A stretch of DNA of 64,000 nucleotides from Synechococcus sp. HK01-R. Its GTDB lineage: Bacteria > Cyanobacteriota > Cyanobacteriia > PCC-6307 > Cyanobiaceae. The stretch is taken from positions 62,001-126,000 of the forward strand of contig NZ_CP059059.1 in NCBI RefSeq assembly GCF_014217855.1. The letters run 5' to 3'. This document shows positions 40,611 through 52,143 of the stretch, in pieces; the first letter of the stretch is position 1, and each line of letters starts with the position of its first letter. Position numbers and translations under genes: made by a program. The notes below the pieces were generated by a model. That model searched no databases. It saw nothing but the letters and a program-made list of their open reading frames with translations, and was not told where the DNA came from.

Positions 40611-42230
40611 ATGTCTTCCAACAGCTCCAACGCCCTTGGCTTCGGCGCCACCCAACTGATCCCCGGCCCCGTCTCCTACTCCCGCACCCGCACCCCCTCC
40701 GGCAGTGCAGCCGTAAGCAACGGCGACTTCCGCAATCAGGGCACCAAGGCTTCGGTCGATTTCTTTGCAGCCGACGACGAAACCGCTTTTGCCGCCACCG
40801 TGCGGGCTGCGTACCGCCAAGTGTTTGGCAACGTGCAACCCATGGAGAGCGAGCGTGCCACCAGCGCCGAATCCATGCTCCGCAACGGCGACATCAGTGT
40901 GCGCGAGTTCATTCGCACCATCGCCAAGTCTGAGTTTTACCGGTCCCGCTACTTCGAGGCGGTTGGCCCCCACCGTGCTGTTGAGCTGAGCTTCAAGCAT
41001 CTGCTGGGCCGTGGCCCCGTCAACGAAGCGGAAATCACCGCCCAGGTGACGCTGATGGCCAACGGTGGTTTCGACGCCGCCATCGACGGGATCCTGGATT
41101 CCGACGAGTACATCCAAAGCTTCGGGGAAGACACCGTTCCCTACCCGAGCAGCTTCAACAGCCAGGCCGGTCAGCCCCAGGCCAGCTTCAACCGCATCGC
41201 CGCCCTCGAGCAGAATTTTGCCGGCAGCGATACGGCCATCGGCAGCCGCAGTCAGCTGCTGAGCAACCTGGCCCAGGGCTACAGCATCCGCATCAACCCG
41301 CCGGCTCAGGTGTATCGCAGTGGTTCGTCCGTTGCTGGTGGTTTCTGCGGCAGCGGCAGCGCACGCGGTGTTTTTGCGCCGGTGAAGCGCAGCACCGCTG
41401 ATGGTGGGGACAGCGCTCCGATGCGTGGAGACCTCTACGTCGGTTTCGGCCTTGGCCAGCGTGTCCAAGAAACCTTCGAACGTTGCGAGGGCGACTCCGC
41501 CGATCAGATCAACGCTCTGATCCGCTCCACCTACCGCCAGGTGATGGGCAACCCTCATCTGATGGAAAGCGAGCGCAGCCTCACCGCTGAAAGCAAATTC
41601 GCAGAGGGCACCCTCAGCACCCGCGAATTTGTCCGCGCCATCGCCCTTTCTGCTGAATACAGCCGTCGCTTCTTCGAGAGCAACGCCCCCTACCGCTTCG
41701 TTGAGCTCAACTTCAAGCACCTGCTCGGACGCGCACCCGTGTCTCAAGCCGAGGTGAGCGAGCACATTCAGCGCCTGGCCAACGAAGGCTACGAAGCTGA
41801 GATCAACAGCTACCTCGACGGCAGCGAGTATCAGGAAGCCTTCGGTGAGTACACCATTCCGTTCCAGCGCGTGAGCACCGAGAACGGTCGTTCCCAGGTG
41901 GCCTTCAACCGCAACCTGGCGCTGTCCCAGGGTTACGCCTCCAGCGACACCGTTCAAACGAGCTCCACCCTTGTGACCTCGGTTGCGACGAACAGCTCCC
42001 CCAACAACTGGAACAGCACCACCCAGCGCATCAACCGCATCGGCGCTGCGTCCGGCACAACCGAGCCCACCGGTAAGCGCTACCGGATCGTGGTTCAAGC
42101 CCAGCCGGCTGGTGGCCGTCAGCGCACACCCAATGCCAGCTACCTCGTGTCGGGCAAGGACATGACCTCCCAGTTGGGCTACATCCACCGCCGCGGTGGC
42201 CGGATCGTATCGATCACCGAAGTGATCTGA
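40611..42230 (+). CDS. Phycoerythrin rod linker with two linker domains
   Basis: A 539-residue linker, about twice the usual size. Linker domain 1 is at about 60-190 (RAAYRQVFGNVQPMESERAT, FKHLLGRGPV) and domain 2 at about 300-430 (RSTYRQVMGNPHLMESERSL, FKHLLGRAPV), joined by a Ser/Gly-rich linker with two Cys. A CpcD-like domain (KRYRIVVQAQPAGG ... RRGGRIVSITEVI) ends it. It could span two phycoerythrin hexamers. Similar fused linkers are known from phycoerythrin-rich marine Synechococcus (MpeD-type). It belongs to the CpeC/CpeD/CpeE group; I do not assign the exact symbol. Confidence 0.85.
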   Translation: MSSNSSNALGFGATQLIPGPVSYSRTRTPSGSAAVSNGDFRNQGTKASVDFFAADDETAFAATVRAAYRQVFGNVQPMESERATSAESMLRNGDISVREFIRTIAKSEFYRSRYFEAVGPHRAVELSFKHLLGRGPVNEAEITAQVTLMANGGFDAAIDGILDSDEYIQSFGEDTVPYPSSFNSQAGQPQASFNRIAALEQNFAGSDTAIGSRSQLLSNLAQGYSIRINPPAQVYRSGSSVAGGFCGSGSARGVFAPVKRSTADGGDSAPMRGDLYVGFGLGQRVQETFERCEGDSADQINALIRSTYRQVMGNPHLMESERSLTAESKFAEGTLSTREFVRAIALSAEYSRRFFESNAPYRFVELNFKHLLGRAPVSQAEVSEHIQRLANEGYEAEINSYLDGSEYQEAFGEYTIPFQRVSTENGRSQVAFNRNLALSQGYASSDTVQTSSTLVTSVATNSSPNNWNSTTQRINRIGAASGTTEPTGKRYRIVVQAQPAGGRQRTPNASYLVSGKDMTSQLGYIHRRGGRIVSITEVI

Positions 42231-42276
42231 TCACTGTTCATCAACCCTCCCCTGCCCTCCGTACCCACGTCGATTA

Positions 42277-43017
42277 ATGACTGAAGCCACTGTGAACACC
42301 GCGAATGCCGACCTGCGCCAGGCTGATGCGCAGGCCGTGATCCGTGCGGCTTACCGCCAGGTGTTCGGCAACGCCCACCTGATGGATGAAGAGCGCTGCA
42401 GCTCTGCGGAAAGCCTGTACGTGAATGGCGACCTCACCGTTCAGGGCCTGGTCACCGCCTTCGCCCAGTCGGACACCTACCGCCGTCTGTTCCTGGACAA
42501 GAACGGCCCCTACCGCTTCGTTGAGCTCAACTTCAAGCACCTCCTGGGTCGCGCCCCCCACAACCAGGCCGAGCTGAGTGAGCACGTTCAGCGCCTCGCC
42601 AACGAGGGATACGAAGCTGAAATCAACAGCTACACCTACAGCCACGAGTACCTCGATGCCTTCGGTGTCGACGATGTGCCCGCCATGCGCGGCAACAGCA
42701 GCCAACTGGGTCAGAGCAACGTGAGCTACACCCGCTCCGTGGCGATGGACTCCGGCTTCGCAGGCTTTGACGGCAGCACGTCCTCGATCCTGATTTCCAG
42801 CATCGGCACCAATGCGGCCCCTGCTGCCGGGCCCAAGACCCCTGGCCCCGGCAACCGGGACAGCAAGCGTTACACCATCACCTGGACCACCGCATCCCCT
42901 GTGGGTGTGCGTCGCCGCTCGGTGCAACGCACCTCGGCTCCCTATAGCTCCCTCACCACGAGCATCCAAGCCATTCAGAAGCGTGGTGGTCGCATTCTTT
43001 CTATTGCGAACACTTAA
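42277..43017 (+). CDS. Phycoerythrin rod linker, CpeC/CpeE group
   Basis: A 246-residue linker: one linker domain at about 15-145 (VIRAAYRQVFGNAHLMDEER, FVELNFKHLLGRAPHNQAEL) and a CpcD-like C-terminus (KRYTITWTTASPVGVRRRSV ... GGRILSI). The domain is nearly the same as domain 2 of the preceding linker. It has a Cys at residue 41, right after DEER, where the three other linker domains have Ala, Ser or Gln; in gamma-type linkers a Cys in this general region carries a bilin. Starts MTEATVNTANADL. Confidence 0.82.
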   Translation: MTEATVNTANADLRQADAQAVIRAAYRQVFGNAHLMDEERCSSAESLYVNGDLTVQGLVTAFAQSDTYRRLFLDKNGPYRFVELNFKHLLGRAPHNQAELSEHVQRLANEGYEAEINSYTYSHEYLDAFGVDDVPAMRGNSSQLGQSNVSYTRSVAMDSGFAGFDGSTSSILISSIGTNAAPAAGPKTPGPGNRDSKRYTITWTTASPVGVRRRSVQRTSAPYSSLTTSIQAIQKRGGRILSIANT

Positions 43018-43132
43018 TCAATCGAGGGCCCTGCCTCGGTCAGGGCTCTTCCTGATGCATCATTGGTCTGGCGGCAGCCCTGCCGCCAGAGATTTTCAAA
43101 CAATCGGACCACTAAGACAACGCTTGCAACCG

Positions 43133-43303
43133 ATGTCCCCACTCCACCGCCCCAACTCTGATAAGCGCCCCTGCGAGATGGTCAACGCCTCTCCATCCGG
43201 CACCAATGTGCCTGTGGCCATGGAGATGATGGTGGAGTCCATGGTGAAGATGATGCAGAGTGCACGCAGCCAAGAATCTTCGGACGCTTCAATTCGGTTC
43301 TGA
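43133..43303 (+). CDS. Small hypothetical protein upstream of cpeS
   Basis: A 56-residue frame from ATG 43133, or 41 residues from 43178 (MVNASPSGTNVPVAMEMMVE then SMVKMMQSARSQ). The C-terminal part is Met-rich and helical. It ends 8 bp before cpeS. No family recognised; translation is plausible by position only. Confidence 0.45.
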   Translation: MSPLHRPNSDKRPCEMVNASPSGTNVPVAMEMMVESMVKMMQSARSQESSDASIRF

Positions 43304-43311
43304 AGTTTCTA

Positions 43312-43845
43312 ATGAATCTCCAATCGTTCGTTGAACGAAGCGAGGGTCAGTGGCGCTCCATGAGGAGTGGTCACTCCCTCGCTTTTCAGCAATTTGAAGA
43401 GGTCCTCAGCCAGATCACCATCGAGCGTCTTGATCTTAACGATCAACGGGTGATTGATTTACTCCAATCGGATACGTCGGTTCAGGGAACACCCGAAGCG
43501 CCCTTTCGCATGGAGTGGAGTGCTGAAAGCGACTGGGAGCCCGACGATCCCAGTGAAGTATCAGCGGGCTCCTGCGTTCTCGTGCCCTTCCCCGCCAATG
43601 AACAGAGTGGTGTGCTGCTGCGGAGTGTCGGCTATGCCGAAGCGGAACAAGCCACATCCACCTACCAGTTCCTGTCCGACGGCACGTTTGTACTGAGTAC
43701 GAAATACGGCCAGTCGATTGCGGAAGAGCGCATCTGGTTTGTGGCTGAACATGTGCGCTGCCGCTCATCTGTATTACGCACATCAGAAGGCTCGGGTGTG
43801 CTGCAGACATCCTTTGCATCCGAAGTCAGGCGTCTCTCGGTTTGA
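43312..43845 (+). CDS. cpeS: Phycoerythrin lyase CpeS (S-type)
   Basis: A 177-residue lipocalin-like lyase of the CpcS/CpeS family: MNLQSFVERSEGQWRSMRSG, SYQFLSDGTFVLST-like (TYQFLSDGTFVLSTKYG) and EERIWFVAEHVRCRSSVL. S-type lyases attach bilin to Cys82 of beta subunits (and Cys82 of some alpha). Followed by cpeT after 14 bp; with cpeR they form cpeS-cpeT-cpeR. Confidence 0.9.
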   Translation: MNLQSFVERSEGQWRSMRSGHSLAFQQFEEVLSQITIERLDLNDQRVIDLLQSDTSVQGTPEAPFRMEWSAESDWEPDDPSEVSAGSCVLVPFPANEQSGVLLRSVGYAEAEQATSTYQFLSDGTFVLSTKYGQSIAEERIWFVAEHVRCRSSVLRTSEGSGVLQTSFASEVRRLSV

Positions 43846-43859
43846 CCACCACCAAGACA

Positions 43860-44471
43860 ATGCACCCTTCCCTGGCGTTTGCACGCACCCTTTGTGGGCA
43901 TTACAGCAACCGCAAACAGGCACAATCTGATCCAAGCAAGTTTGCCCATATCAATATTTTCTTTCTGCCTCTGCCTTGGGCCGTTCTTGAAGCCCCTGGC
44001 TTTTATTCGGAACAGAGCTACGACCATGATCCCTGGCGGCCCTACCGCCAAGGCGTTCACCGCCTCCGAGCTGGGAGCGAGGGGATTCACATCGTTGAAA
44101 ACTACGGGCTAGCAGCACCCGAACGCGTCGCCGGCGCCCCTCAGCACACCTCCCTGCTCGATGCCATCGACGCCCAAAGCCTCAAACCGCGCTGCGGCTG
44201 TGCCATGCACTTTCGCAGCGTGCGCGACGGTGCTTATGAAGGATGCGTGGAGCCCGGCAAGGGCTGCATGGTTCCCCGCGACGGCAAGTTGACTTATCTC
44301 GTCAGCGAAGTGAATGTTGACCAACAGAGTTGGAGCAGTCGCGACCGAGGCTTCGACCCAGCCACCGATCAAGCGGTCTGGGGCTCTGAACATGGCCTAC
44401 TCCAATTCGAGCGCGTGGCATCCCTGGCTGACCATCTCACCGACGATTGGCTGAAAGGCCTCAACGACTAA
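43860..44471 (+). CDS. cpeT: Phycoerythrin lyase CpeT (T-type)
   Basis: About 203 residues, T-type lyase for the bilin on the C-terminal Cys (about 165) of beta-phycoerythrin. Motifs: FARTLCGHYSNRKQAQSDPS, FAHINIFFLPLPW, GFYSEQSYDHDPWRPYRQGV, VEPGKGCMVPRDGKLTYLVS. This matches the CpeT subgroup of marine picocyanobacteria, unlike CpcT at 36.2 kb. The ATG at 43860 is preferred; the frame from 43842 overlaps cpeS. Confidence 0.88.
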   Translation: MHPSLAFARTLCGHYSNRKQAQSDPSKFAHINIFFLPLPWAVLEAPGFYSEQSYDHDPWRPYRQGVHRLRAGSEGIHIVENYGLAAPERVAGAPQHTSLLDAIDAQSLKPRCGCAMHFRSVRDGAYEGCVEPGKGCMVPRDGKLTYLVSEVNVDQQSWSSRDRGFDPATDQAVWGSEHGLLQFERVASLADHLTDDWLKGLND

Positions 44472-44490
44472 TCAGCAGGCACCCCGTCTC

Positions 44491-44802
44491 ATGCCTGCAA
44501 GCCCAGCGGAAAAACAATTGCGGACGTGGATCCGATCCCAGCATTTGATCTGCGTTGGCACCGATTTTCTGTTCGAAACAGTCGATCAAGCCCAACTTGA
44601 TCGGTTCGAACAATCCCTGGAAGCACTTGGAGGGCACATTCGAGAGGTCAAAGCCGTCGGCAATTGGCCCATGGGCCCGAACCGCAGCTTCAAAGTGCTC
44701 CGGGCACTGGCCAGTGTTCCAAGACCTGGTGGTGAGAAAATTGTCCAGTACTGGGCAAGTCGCGGCTCAAATCAAACCCGCTACGCAGAGATCAATTCCT
44801 GA
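44491..44802 (+). CDS. cpeR: Phycoerythrin gene activator CpeR
   Basis: A 103-residue regulator needed for transcription of the phycoerythrin operon: EKQLRTWIRSQHLICVGTDF, LFETVDQAQLDRFEQSLEAL, GNWPMGPNRSFKVLRALASV. It is placed downstream of cpeS-cpeT. Its end overlaps the end of the convergent cpeY by 11 bp. The shared motif upstream of both cpeB copies is one possible target, not shown. Confidence 0.9.
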   Translation: MPASPAEKQLRTWIRSQHLICVGTDFLFETVDQAQLDRFEQSLEALGGHIREVKAVGNWPMGPNRSFKVLRALASVPRPGGEKIVQYWASRGSNQTRYAEINS

Positions 44803-46075
44803 TCATCGCCAAACGAGCCTCCACATACGGATGGGGATCAGGCTGTTGCGCAGGCTGCATGCCCAATTGCTCCATCACCATGGCAGCGGCATAACGACAC
44901 TCCCAAAATGCCATCTGCTCAGGATCACTCCAATCGCCAAGATGCTCACGACAGCGATCTGGAACCAGTGCTGCCAGAGCCAGCAAAGCTGCTGGCTTTG
45001 ACTTCATGAACTGGGGTCGCTTGGTTTCAACGGCCTCCAGCAACCATGCTTCAATCTCAACGAACGCATCCTGCGGCCAATGCTGCACAGCAGCAAAAAG
45101 GCGAATAAAGAAATAATGGGCACCGTAATCATTATGCGCTTCCTCTTGCCAACGCTGTTTTAGAAGTGGCCACAGCATTAAAGAAGGGCGACTGCGAAGC
45201 GTTTGCAGACCTAAATAGCAACGGCTGAAATCAGTTCCAAAGAATTCCTGAACCAGGAAAGCGTCGGCCGGAGGGGCATCATACCGATGCACTAAAACAA
45301 GATCATCAGGATTGTCGATGAGAAGACGATCGAGGGTTGCCGTTAACGAAAGCCCTTGAAAAGTCTCCTCAGCATCAGGCCAAAGTGCCGTTAATGCACG
45401 CATACGAAACACAGGAGACACAGGCGCCTTCAGCACACTCGGCAACAACTGACCAGCACCACAGTCGATCACATCCTGAATCCCAGCATGTCGATCCATT
45501 TGATTCGGAAGGGTCAGGAGATCTTCCAAGGCATCAATCTGATCAAACGTCCCACTCAGCCGAGCGATTGCTGAGCGTGCTGCTCCGCGCACACCCGGGA
45601 CTTCGTCATCAATCAGCAACTGAATCGCAGGCAATGCCTCGCGCACTGCCAAGCCCGCCAAACTCTGAATCAGCACCCTGCGGTTCTGACCAGGATCCGC
45701 CAGAAGAGCCATCATCTGCTGATGGAAATGGTCGTCTTGACAGCTCAACTGTTCAAGCGACCAAGCAGCATTTTCCACCAAATAAGGATCATCACTGCTT
45801 AAGCAGGCACCGATCACGGCCTCCGCAGCCGTGACCTTCAATCGACCCAACACTTCGACCGCTTTGCGTCGCGCCAGTTTCTTCGTTTGTTGGTCGCTGC
45901 CTTCAGCCACCAACGTGATCAACGCATTGGCAGTGGTCTCACCAGGAAAATTGATCAGATGGGAGGCCGCCATGTAGTAATCACTGGCGGAGTCGAGCTG
46001 GTCTTCCGGAAGCGTGAGGATGCGCAGGGCTTCCTCATGGGAGAGGCCGAGATGAATATTGTCGAAACGACTCAC
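44792..46075 (-). CDS. cpeY: Phycoerythrin alpha lyase subunit CpeY
   Basis: A 427-residue HEAT/Armadillo-repeat protein of the E/F lyase clan: MSRFDNIHLGLSHEEALRIL, SDYYMAASHLINFPGETTAN, LARRKAVEVLGRLKV and VENAAWSLEQL. CpeY, assisted by CpeZ, attaches bilin to Cys82 of alpha-phycoerythrin. The start is taken as GTG at 46075 by similarity; the longer frame from 46099 is less likely. Convergent with cpeR. Confidence 0.9.
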   Translation of the reverse strand: MSRFDNIHLGLSHEEALRILTLPEDQLDSASDYYMAASHLINFPGETTANALITLVAEGSDQQTKKLARRKAVEVLGRLKVTAAEAVIGACLSSDDPYLVENAAWSLEQLSCQDDHFHQQMMALLADPGQNRRVLIQSLAGLAVREALPAIQLLIDDEVPGVRGAARSAIARLSGTFDQIDALEDLLTLPNQMDRHAGIQDVIDCGAGQLLPSVLKAPVSPVFRMRALTALWPDAEETFQGLSLTATLDRLLIDNPDDLVLVHRYDAPPADAFLVQEFFGTDFSRCYLGLQTLRSRPSLMLWPLLKQRWQEEAHNDYGAHYFFIRLFAAVQHWPQDAFVEIEAWLLEAVETKRPQFMKSKPAALLALAALVPDRCREHLGDWSDPEQMAFWECRYAAAMVMEQLGMQPAQQPDPHPYVEARLAMIRN

Positions 46076-46129
46076 AGCACAAATTAGGGCGAATGCCAAC
46101 GCCCTTCAGACAACTCCCATGACTCTGCA

Positions 46130-46513
46130 GTGGCACGAGCCCATTCTGCGAGTGCGTTAAACATTTGCGACACCCTGGCCCCACCAGGTGAAGTTTGGCA
46201 GGCTGGCCTTGTCAGTCACAACAGAGACATGGGTCCCTGGCAAGAGAACAGCTTCATGGTCACCACCGGCATTGCCGAGGGGGCCCGTTTGAAGGCGCGG
46301 CATGGAACCAAGATTCCGCTCTCCCTTTTGAGCCGCCACATGCAGATGGTGGGCCAGCGCCAAATCTCAATCGTTTCAGTCTCTTTGCAGGGAGCAGACG
46401 CAGTGAGGTCATTCGCGGCGCACACCCAACCATCCACCCCAGCGGCGCCCAAAGCCAGCAAGTCAGCCAAACAAGAACGCTGGCCCCGTCGCCGCAAAAA
46501 GGCGAGCGAATAA
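46130..46513 (+). CDS. Hypothetical protein with basic C-terminus
   Basis: A 127-residue frame from GTG 46130, in the 440 bp between cpeY and the DUF2656-type gene. The middle (WQENSFMVTTGIAEGARLKA, LLSRHMQMVGQRQISIV) looks like real protein, and the tail is rich in Pro, Ala, Ser and then Lys/Arg (ERWPRRRKKASE). No family recognised. Divergent from cpeY by 54 bp. A later start, for example at an internal Met, is possible. Confidence 0.6.
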   Translation: MARAHSASALNICDTLAPPGEVWQAGLVSHNRDMGPWQENSFMVTTGIAEGARLKARHGTKIPLSLLSRHMQMVGQRQISIVSVSLQGADAVRSFAAHTQPSTPAAPKASKSAKQERWPRRRKKASE

Positions 46514-46524
46514 GAGTGAGGGGG

Positions 46525-46950
46525 TCAACCCCTCCGTTCGAACACGCCATCAGCTGGCCGACCTGCTTTCAGGCCTTCCCAGTTGATGGCTTGGAGAAAG
46601 GCATCCCCATCGAGAGTTTCCACCACATCCACACCCCAAGCCCCTAGCTGAAGCGGAGAGCCAGGGGCCCCAGCGGTGTCTTTTCGGCCTCCGAGGGCAA
46701 GGAGGTGATGCCCCGCATCGTCTCCCCGGGCTGCACGAAACGCACGCCAGGCAGAAACAAGATCATCTGCCACTTCACTAGCACTCCCCTCTGCATCAAC
46801 GGTCACAAGCCAATGGGGATGGTCGAGTGGTGCTGCCGAGCTGATCCGTTGGCTGTATTGCTTCAAGCCATTCGCCAACTCTTGTGCGCCCAAGGGCGGC
46901 AACGATGGGGAGTTGACCTGCAGGTTGTGGGAGAGAACGAAACAGGTCAT
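46525..46950 (-). CDS. Phycobilisome-region protein, DUF2656-like
   Basis: A 141-residue protein MTCFVLSHNLQVNSPSLPPL, with HPHWLVTVDAEG and GDDAGHHLLALGGRKD. It resembles the DUF2656 family found only in phycobilisome-bearing cyanobacteria; that assignment is from memory of the N-terminal pattern. Function unknown. Confidence 0.7.
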   Translation of the reverse strand: MTCFVLSHNLQVNSPSLPPLGAQELANGLKQYSQRISSAAPLDHPHWLVTVDAEGSASEVADDLVSAWRAFRAARGDDAGHHLLALGGRKDTAGAPGSPLQLGAWGVDVVETLDGDAFLQAINWEGLKAGRPADGVFERRG

Positions 46951-47027
46951 GGGGTCAACAGTGTGACGAAGACCCTAACTGGGCTCAGTCACCCTCGATA
47001 ATTCAAAGCTCAGGCACATCAAGGGTG

Positions 47028-47924
47028 ATGAGCGAACACCAGCCCCTGTCCGTTGACGGACAGCCTCAGCAGCTCAACCAAGACGAGGCAACCCAGCTGG
47101 CCGAGGAGCTGAAGCAGCAAATCCGTAATGGAGTCATCCCAGCCGGAGACAGCGACAGCATCGAACGGATGGTGGCCGGGCTTGGCGACCCACGCGGCCT
47201 GATGCGACTGACCTTCGCCGAAAGTCTTGGCGTGGTGGGCAAGGCAGCTGTGCCATCGCTCTGTCGTGCCCTCTCCGAGCACGACAGTGTCACCGTGCGC
47301 CGTGCCGCCGCCAAAACCCTCACGCTGATCGAAGACCCCCGCGCTCTGCCTGTACTGCTCAAAGCCCTGCTCAATGACCCTGATCCCGTGGTGCAGGGAT
47401 CCGCCGTGGGCGCCATGGCAGCAGTGGGAGCAGAAGCCATTGATGGCCTGCTCGAGGTGCTGATCAACCCCAACAGCACCGCGATGCAGTTGGGTCTTGC
47501 CAGCTGGGGGCTGGCCTTTGTTGGTGCCAGGGCACCAGAAGCTCTGCGAAACGCAGCCACTTCAGACCATGCCGAAATCCGCTGCGCCGCGATCGCCGCT
47601 TTAGGCGATCAGATCCAAAGCCTCGATGACAGCGAAGCCAGGGGCCTGGTGGAGCAGGGGCTCAAGGATTCAGATCGCGATGTGCGCGCTGAGGCGGCAA
47701 CGCTGCTCGGCAAACTCCACAACCCAGCCTGGGCAGCACCGTTGCTCGAGCCGATGCTGAACGACCCGGAAGGCCAGGTTCGAAAAAATGCGGCCCTGTC
47801 TCTGATGAAGCTTCAGGCCACTGCCTCAAGGCCAGCACTGGACGTTCGTTTGAGCCAAGAAGACCAAACGGATGTCCAAGCCGTTCTGAAATTGGCCATC
47901 AATCAACTCGATCAGGCCGGTTGA
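47028..47924 (+). CDS. cpeF: E/F-clan lyase, CpeF-like (MpeV/CpeF group)
   Basis: A 298-residue HEAT-repeat protein with the repeated pattern DPRGLMRLTFAESLGVVGKA, VRRAAAKTLTLIEDPRALPV and VVQGSAVGAMAAVGAEA. The length and N-terminal layout fit the CpeF/MpeV/MpeU group, which handles the doubly linked bilin at Cys50/61 of beta-phycoerythrin. Exact function is inferred. ATG 47028 is used; GTG 47025 is in frame. Its last 13 bp overlap the convergent cpeZ. Confidence 0.75.
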   Translation: MSEHQPLSVDGQPQQLNQDEATQLAEELKQQIRNGVIPAGDSDSIERMVAGLGDPRGLMRLTFAESLGVVGKAAVPSLCRALSEHDSVTVRRAAAKTLTLIEDPRALPVLLKALLNDPDPVVQGSAVGAMAAVGAEAIDGLLEVLINPNSTAMQLGLASWGLAFVGARAPEALRNAATSDHAEIRCAAIAALGDQIQSLDDSEARGLVEQGLKDSDRDVRAEAATLLGKLHNPAWAAPLLEPMLNDPEGQVRKNAALSLMKLQATASRPALDVRLSQEDQTDVQAVLKLAINQLDQAG

Positions 47925-48544
47925 CGGGCCTTGAGATCTTTGACCCTCAACACAGCAGACGCCAACGTCTCCCTCACATAGTCGTCAAGATCGTCGAGAG
48001 CCAGCAGGGCATCAAAGCCTTCCTCCACTGAGGGGTCATTGATCTCAGCCAATGCGTTCACTGCGGCAACCGCCTGAGCAGGGTTATCGCCACGACTCAC
48101 CTCAAGCAGGAGAGAAACCGCCTGTTCCCCGACCTGCCCCAAAGCCATCACGGACGCCACAGCAACCACAGGGGAGGGATCCGCGAGGCCTGCCTGGAGC
48201 ACCTCCATGGCAGCTGCTGAAAAGGGAAGTCCTGGATAGTTCGAGGCCAACTGGGCATAGGCCTTCACGCAACTTGCCCTCACCGTTCCATCCTCACTGG
48301 AGCGAAAGCAATCAGCGATGGGCTGCATCGCCACCTCACCAAAGGCACCCAAGCCACGCACTGAAGCGCGACGCAGGGAAACATCGGGTTGATCGAGCAA
48401 GGCGATCAAGCGCGGCATCGCTTCTTGTTGCCAGTGCTGGGCCATGGCCGTAAAGGCCTGGGTCTGGATGTATGGATTGGGGTGAGCCAAATCACTGAAG
48501 AGCTGATCCAGGTCTGGGATCGCTGCGTTTTCAGCTGCAGTCAC
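47912..48544 (-). CDS. cpeZ: Phycoerythrin lyase chaperone CpeZ
   Basis: A 210-residue HEAT-repeat protein: LFSDLAHPNPYIQTQAFTAM, VSLRRASVRGLGAFGEVAMQ, DPSPVVAVASVMALGQVGEQ. CpeZ works with CpeY on alpha-phycoerythrin. It starts with GTG at 48544. It is downstream of cpeBA copy 1 on the same strand, past its terminator. Confidence 0.85.
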   Translation of the reverse strand: MTAAENAAIPDLDQLFSDLAHPNPYIQTQAFTAMAQHWQQEAMPRLIALLDQPDVSLRRASVRGLGAFGEVAMQPIADCFRSSEDGTVRASCVKAYAQLASNYPGLPFSAAAMEVLQAGLADPSPVVAVASVMALGQVGEQAVSLLLEVSRGDNPAQAVAAVNALAEINDPSVEEGFDALLALDDLDDYVRETLASAVLRVKDLKARQPA

Positions 48545-48624
48545 ACAAAATCTTCAGCGTCGCTGAGACCCTAAAACGGCCAACAACGTCTTGAAAGCAA
48601 GGCAGTGAAACTTCAACAAGGCAC

Positions 48625-48650
48625 AAAAAAAGGGGGCCCGCAGGGCCCCC
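48625..48650 (-). terminator. Intrinsic terminator of cpeBA copy 1
   Basis: On the minus strand GGGGGCCC, loop TGC, GGGCCCCC, followed by seven T. A very strong GC hairpin that should limit read-through into cpeZ. Confidence 0.93.
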
Positions 48651-48670
48651 TTCTTCACCAATGACGCGAC

Positions 48671-50287
<1,617 letters not shown>

Positions 50288-50289
50288 AC

Positions 50290-50315
50290 AAAAAAAGGGG
50301 GCCCGCAGGGCCCCC
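50290..50315 (-). terminator. Intrinsic terminator of cpeBA copy 2
   Basis: Same hairpin as copy 1 (GGGGGCCC / GGGCCCCC with a T run on the minus strand), so the duplicate includes its own terminator. Confidence 0.93.
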
Positions 50316-50335
50316 TTCTTCACCAATGACGCGAC

Positions 50336-51904
<1,569 letters not shown>

Positions 51905-52111
51905 GTGACGGACGTCTCCACGCAAGAGCTCGACGAGTCGATCGAACAGCTCACTGCTTATCGCGACAGGCTCCGGAGCGACGTGGTCGCAATGGGGCAG
52001 AAGTTGAAATTGCCTCAAAAAAAGATCGAAGGAACGTTGAGCGATCACCCCGAGCTGCAACGCATCGAAGCAGTTCTCAACCAGCTGATCACTGAACGCA
52101 GCAAGCGCTGA
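51905..52111 (+). CDS. Small hypothetical protein upstream of cpeU
   Basis: A 68-residue hydrophilic, helical protein from GTG 51905 ((M)TDVSTQELDESIEQLTAYR ... LITERSKR). Heptad-like spacing of Leu/Ile suggests a coiled coil. It is 32 bp upstream of the cpeU-like gene and probably in the same operon. No family recognised. Confidence 0.65.
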   Translation: MTDVSTQELDESIEQLTAYRDRLRSDVVAMGQKLKLPQKKIEGTLSDHPELQRIEAVLNQLITERSKR

Positions 52112-52143
52112 GCGCTCGCCACGACCTTCTGAGGCCCTCTCCG

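Noticed and set aside
39630-42188. An open frame of about 850 codons on the minus strand across the linker genes
   Set aside because: It is the shadow of GC-rich linker genes on the plus strand, which have clear domain motifs; its own translation is Gly/Ala/Val/His-rich and without a family.
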